A stretch of DNA of 64,000 bases from positions 2,846,501 through 2,910,500 of the forward strand of contig JAGFBZ010000817.1 in assembly GCA_018398805.1 (NCBI GenBank). The letters run 5' to 3'. Source of the DNA: Hirundichthys speculiger (lineage: Eukaryota > Chordata > Actinopteri > Beloniformes > Exocoetidae). Both the position numbers and the translations under genes were made by a program. Positions 62,420-64,000 of this stretch are shown one piece after another; the first letter of the stretch is position 1; each line of letters opens with the position of its first letter. Under the pieces are notes generated by a model, which was given only the letters and a program-made list of their open reading frames with translations, searched no databases and was not told the origin of the DNA.

Positions 62420-64000
62420 TATGACAGGGAAGTGGATGGGCCAAGGAAGATAAGCGGTCATGTGTGGCTGCACATCTCTTCATACTCTCTTAGCTTGACT
62501 TTAACTAAGCACCTCAGTTTGTGGATTCGTGCAGCATTGAATTTACCTTAGAAGTTGGAAATTTGGGACCGGGAAAGATGTAACACCAGAGTTGACTGCC
62601 TTGCACTTGTATAAGTCTGAAAAAACATAGACAACAAAGTGACATTAAACTGTTTCCGTGGACTGTGAACCTTTCCAGACACCTTGTTAGCTATACTGAT
62701 TCATATCAACGCTGCACACGGTATTTAACACATGCAAACAGCATAGCAACACATCCACTGGTAAAAGTGATCAGTTCTAAGTGTGTATCTGATTTAATTT
62801 AAATAAAAGAAGAGAAATCTGTTATGAGTAGTAAAGTTAGTTGAGTGTTTATTTCTTTGATGATCATTAGTGATACATTGCCAGCAAAATAACACAGATG
62901 AACTCTCTGAATTGATAAGATGGATGCAGTGACACAGCTAATAGTAAAATGTCTGGTGCGTAGAGACGCCCCTTCACAGTAACATGTCCAGGATTCCATC
63001 ATCTGTTGTTAACAAGCACTGGAGTCCACCCTCCTTTACTTTTGCTGTTTCTCTTGCAGTCTCTGTATACAATATGATCATAAATGTGAGCAGAGAGGTG
63101 TTGGACTCAGAATATGTTTTTGAAACTTCTTGGTGAAACACAATACTGCATTCCCTCCAATGTGTGCTTCTCAAACATGCTTTTTGCTCCTGCTCTGCAA
63201 TCACAATTTTTCTTCTGGGGCTCAGTCTTAGCATTAGCTTGGCTTTTAAAAGCTCGATATGCTTCTTCTGCCTGTAAAAATCCCCCCCCCCAAATAAAAC
63301 AAAAATAACTCTTCTCTCCATCATAACAGATGTTAAAAACTGCCAGAAAAATATCTGTATATGCTTTAAGCAACACAACATTTAAATTAGTTAAAAAGAA
63401 AAAAAAAATCACAATAAGATACAAGAACATAAAGCTACCACAATCGGTTGAACTTACTGATGGACGATGAATTAGAAAACAAAGGAAAAAGAATGCAATG
63501 CTACTCTGAGTCTGCAGGAGATTTAAATAGCTGTTTGATGGTTAAACATTTTACAACTTTCAAATGCATCATTGTTTTGTTTATAGATTATTTAGTTTTG
63601 ATGAGTTTCAGTGGCAGAACAGATGCTACTCTTGACTGTTCCTCCAGGACCATGTAGCTCAGAAAATACATTGTTCATTAAGGCTTCTCATTAACGTATT
63701 ACCACATCCTTATGTAATAAGTATCGAGCGTAAAATCATTAAGTGATGTTAGGCACCCAGCAGTGCTGACCTTCTGCTAGTAGCCAGCAAGAATATTTTG
63801 TACTTGTAGTCAAGATCACATGCCTTCAGTTAGCAGTAAACACTGAGACTCTCGTCTCATTTTTTATTTTAAACATGACTGTACTGAATCCTCTCCTGTG
63901 AATGTATCTCATTTGTGGTTTTCTCTTGTAGAGAGAAAAGCAGTCAGATTGATGTATAGGCGCCAAACAACCTAAATCTCTGGTCCTTAATTTGAGATCC
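62420..64000. other. Intergenic DNA, no recognised gene
   Basis: The block 62650-62845 resembles 36510-36740. The remaining frames (such as 62974-63381 on the minus strand) have no recognisable domain and no conserved motif. Confidence 0.5.

Noticed and set aside
62974..63430. Overlapping minus-strand frames of 107 and 135 residues
   Set aside because: No recognised motif, mixed low-complexity stretches and no exon-like borders.

Overview
This window is vertebrate, almost certainly teleost fish, nuclear DNA. The genes have introns with GT-AG borders. The space between them is filled with Tc1/mariner, hAT and foldback DNA transposons, L2-like LINEs, tRNA-derived SINEs and one Ty3-type LTR retrotransposon, a mixture typical of percomorph fish. 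I cannot name the species from the sequence. No bacterial-type features, tRNA genes, rRNA genes or CRISPR arrays are visible.

Layout: (1) 1-21133, + strand: the 3' part of IBTK (inhibitor of Bruton tyrosine kinase). It starts in the last ankyrin-coding exon, runs through RCC1 repeats, two BTB domains and a low-complexity C-terminal region, and ends at a TGA. I place 27 exons, whose phases join exactly apart from two single-base insertions. The introns hold a SINE pair, foldback MITEs, Tc1/mariner remnants and a 1.5 kb L2-like LINE. (2) 21134-52800: about 31 kb of intergenic DNA with a Tc1 element, three hAT relics, several MITEs, an 8.9 kb Ty3 element with near-identical LTRs, and an internally deleted Tc1 element interrupted by an L2-like LINE. 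(3) 53389-54960, + strand: TENT5A (FAM46A), a non-canonical poly(A) polymerase, in two coding exons. (4) 55000-64000: TENT5A 3' UTR, simple repeats (an extreme T17-G39 run and a long AT microsatellite), LINE fragments and a hAT element related to the GTF2IRD2-type transposase.

IBTK and TENT5A are also neighbours on human chromosome 6q14, so the gene order is conserved synteny and supports both calls. I see no sign that the two genes act together. IBTK is a CUL3/BTK-associated BTB protein and TENT5A extends poly(A) tails.

The most interesting object is the Ty3 element at 36855-45758. Its Gag begins with a domain that resembles the N-terminus of the mammalian PNMA (paraneoplastic Ma) proteins, which are domesticated Gags. 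Its LTRs differ by only two substitutions that I could see plus small length changes, yet its reading frames shift several times. Five independent one-base insertions also break conserved IBTK and TENT5A exons. Many frame breaks in this window may therefore be sequence errors rather than biology.
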